From assembly GCA_036785325.1 (NCBI GenBank), contig JAXIVH010000072.1:312001-376000 (forward strand): DNA of 64,000 nucleotides. Reading direction: 5' to 3'. Source of the DNA: Urophycis tenuis. Its lineage: Eukaryota > Chordata > Actinopteri > Gadiformes > Phycidae. Made by a program: the position numbers and the translations under genes. Positions 63,041 to 64,000 of the stretch are shown one piece after another (positions within the stretch are counted from its first letter, which is position 1; each line of letters opens with the position of its first letter). The notes under the pieces are model-generated. The model had not been told where the DNA came from. It ran no database searches and saw nothing but the letters and a program-made list of their open reading frames with translations.

Positions 63041-64000
63041 AATAAAGGTGGTGGTGTACAAAAGATATGTGTCAAGACTTAATTTTGGAATTATAATCGA
63101 GTGTGGCAACAAATATTTGTCACCCACATTAAGACTTGCACTTTGCAAGCGGCCGTGCAGGGGGAGCGTGAGTGTAAAATGGAGTCTTTCCTGCATGCTC
63201 CGTACCATCTGACGGTGAGACAGGGCGAGTGTGTGTACAGTAGTAAAAAGCAATTAATTACTGAAAATATTATTAAAATAGATCGCATGTTTAAATCCCT
63301 GATTTCAAAACGTTATATACGCCGAATTAATCTTAGAATCCGGCTAGGTTTTGTGCAACACTGTAGGTGGTGTGAGCGTAAATATTGGTTCTCCATTAAT
63401 TTAAGTGGTACAGTCCATAAATGAGTAAAATGCTGAAATGGATTTGAGTCTTTCATGTATCGAAAGTCATCACTCAATCAAAATGTAGGCTACATATTGC
63501 ATACGTTTACAAATTTGCATACAAAGTCAATGCTATAATCATAGCGCCCCTGGGGACTCACCAATATGGTTTTTGACAGCGGTGATTTTTTTTAGTTTGA
63601 TATTCGACATTCGACTTATTTCCATTTGCAAAACACAATGGCTCCTTGAATGGAGGGCCGATTTCTTCCAGATTAATCTTCTTGTAAAGACTGGACATTT
63701 GACGATATTTCGCAAATAAACGGCTTTGAATGTCTCGCTGTGATGCTCTTTTGCTGCGGATGTTTTGGGACCATCTAAAAGGCGCATGCAGCAGTATGTA
63801 AAATGTCATATAGGCCTATTACATGAATCAGATGTTCAGTACCTGCAATGAAAACGGTGATATTGACTAAACAATTAATGTGATAATAGGGATACTGTTA
63901 ATGACATGTGTTTTGAGGTCAGCTTTGGTTTTGGTCATTTAGTGCTTCGGTTATCTCCTTTTAAGATAGTGGTGTTAGAGTTGTAGTCAAGACCGCCTAA
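63041..64000. other. sequence upstream of celf1, promoter not located
   Basis: Mixed sequence without a CpG-rich island or TATA box that I can place with confidence. Open frames on both strands lack recognisable domains. The window may end inside the first celf1 intron or in the intergenic region. Confidence 0.35.

Overview
The window is nuclear DNA of a ray-finned (teleost) fish. It has split vertebrate exons with GT-AG borders and fish-type retroposons (L2/CR1-clade LINEs, tRNA-headed SINEs). It also has abundant hAT, Tc1, PIF-Harbinger and TTAA-targeting DNA transposons, a Ty3/gypsy element and long simple repeats. The species cannot be fixed from sequence alone.

One host gene is recognised with confidence: celf1 (CUGBP Elav-like family member 1), on the minus strand. 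It runs from a 5' coding exon near 61.7 kb to a stop codon at 21141. Twelve conserved coding exons join in frame to a 479-residue protein (1440 nt with the stop) with RRM1, RRM2, a linker and RRM3. An upstream exon at 61554-61697 splices in frame and would add 44 residues. A 5' untranslated exon candidate lies at about 62996-63040. A 3'UTR of up to 6.4 kb may reach a polyadenylation signal at 14701-14706.

Layout. 1-5.1 kb: a possible edge exon, LINE tails, a retroposon split by a hAT MITE, and a 5'-truncated LINE with a 424-codon reverse transcriptase ORF. 5.5-12.3 kb: a degenerate minus-strand Ty3/gypsy element with a tRNA-Pro-type primer-binding site, its LTR split by a foldback element. 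12.3-14 kb: a minisatellite, a GC-rich hAT-type element, a tandem array of that element's end, and a 120-bp palindrome. 14.7-21.1 kb: presumed celf1 3'UTR with a Harbinger MITE and an inverted-repeat element. 21.1-23.8 kb: the last five celf1 coding exons and an intronic 33-bp minisatellite. 23.8-37.4 kb: a large intron with two nested hAT complexes. One of these (27.8-34.2 kb) holds two LINEs, and the first LINE holds a hAT MITE and a 19-bp minisatellite. 37.4-46.2 kb: five exons and a Tc1 element carrying two TTAA foldback elements, one of which is itself split. 46.2-57.4 kb: another large intron with three hAT units (one holding a LINE, a MITE and a SINE). 57.4-64 kb: the RRM1 exons, a LINE tail, the 5' exon and upstream sequence.

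Apart from celf1 no gene looks functional; every transposase, integrase or reverse transcriptase frame is truncated or frameshifted. The transposons are layered in a readable order, because target-site duplications and rebuilt empty sites show what inserted into what. I found no evidence of a new enzymatic or defence system. The most unusual structures are the nested TTAA foldback elements, the tandem amplification of one transposon end beside a palindrome, and short hairpin-type inverted duplications inside two transposon genes.
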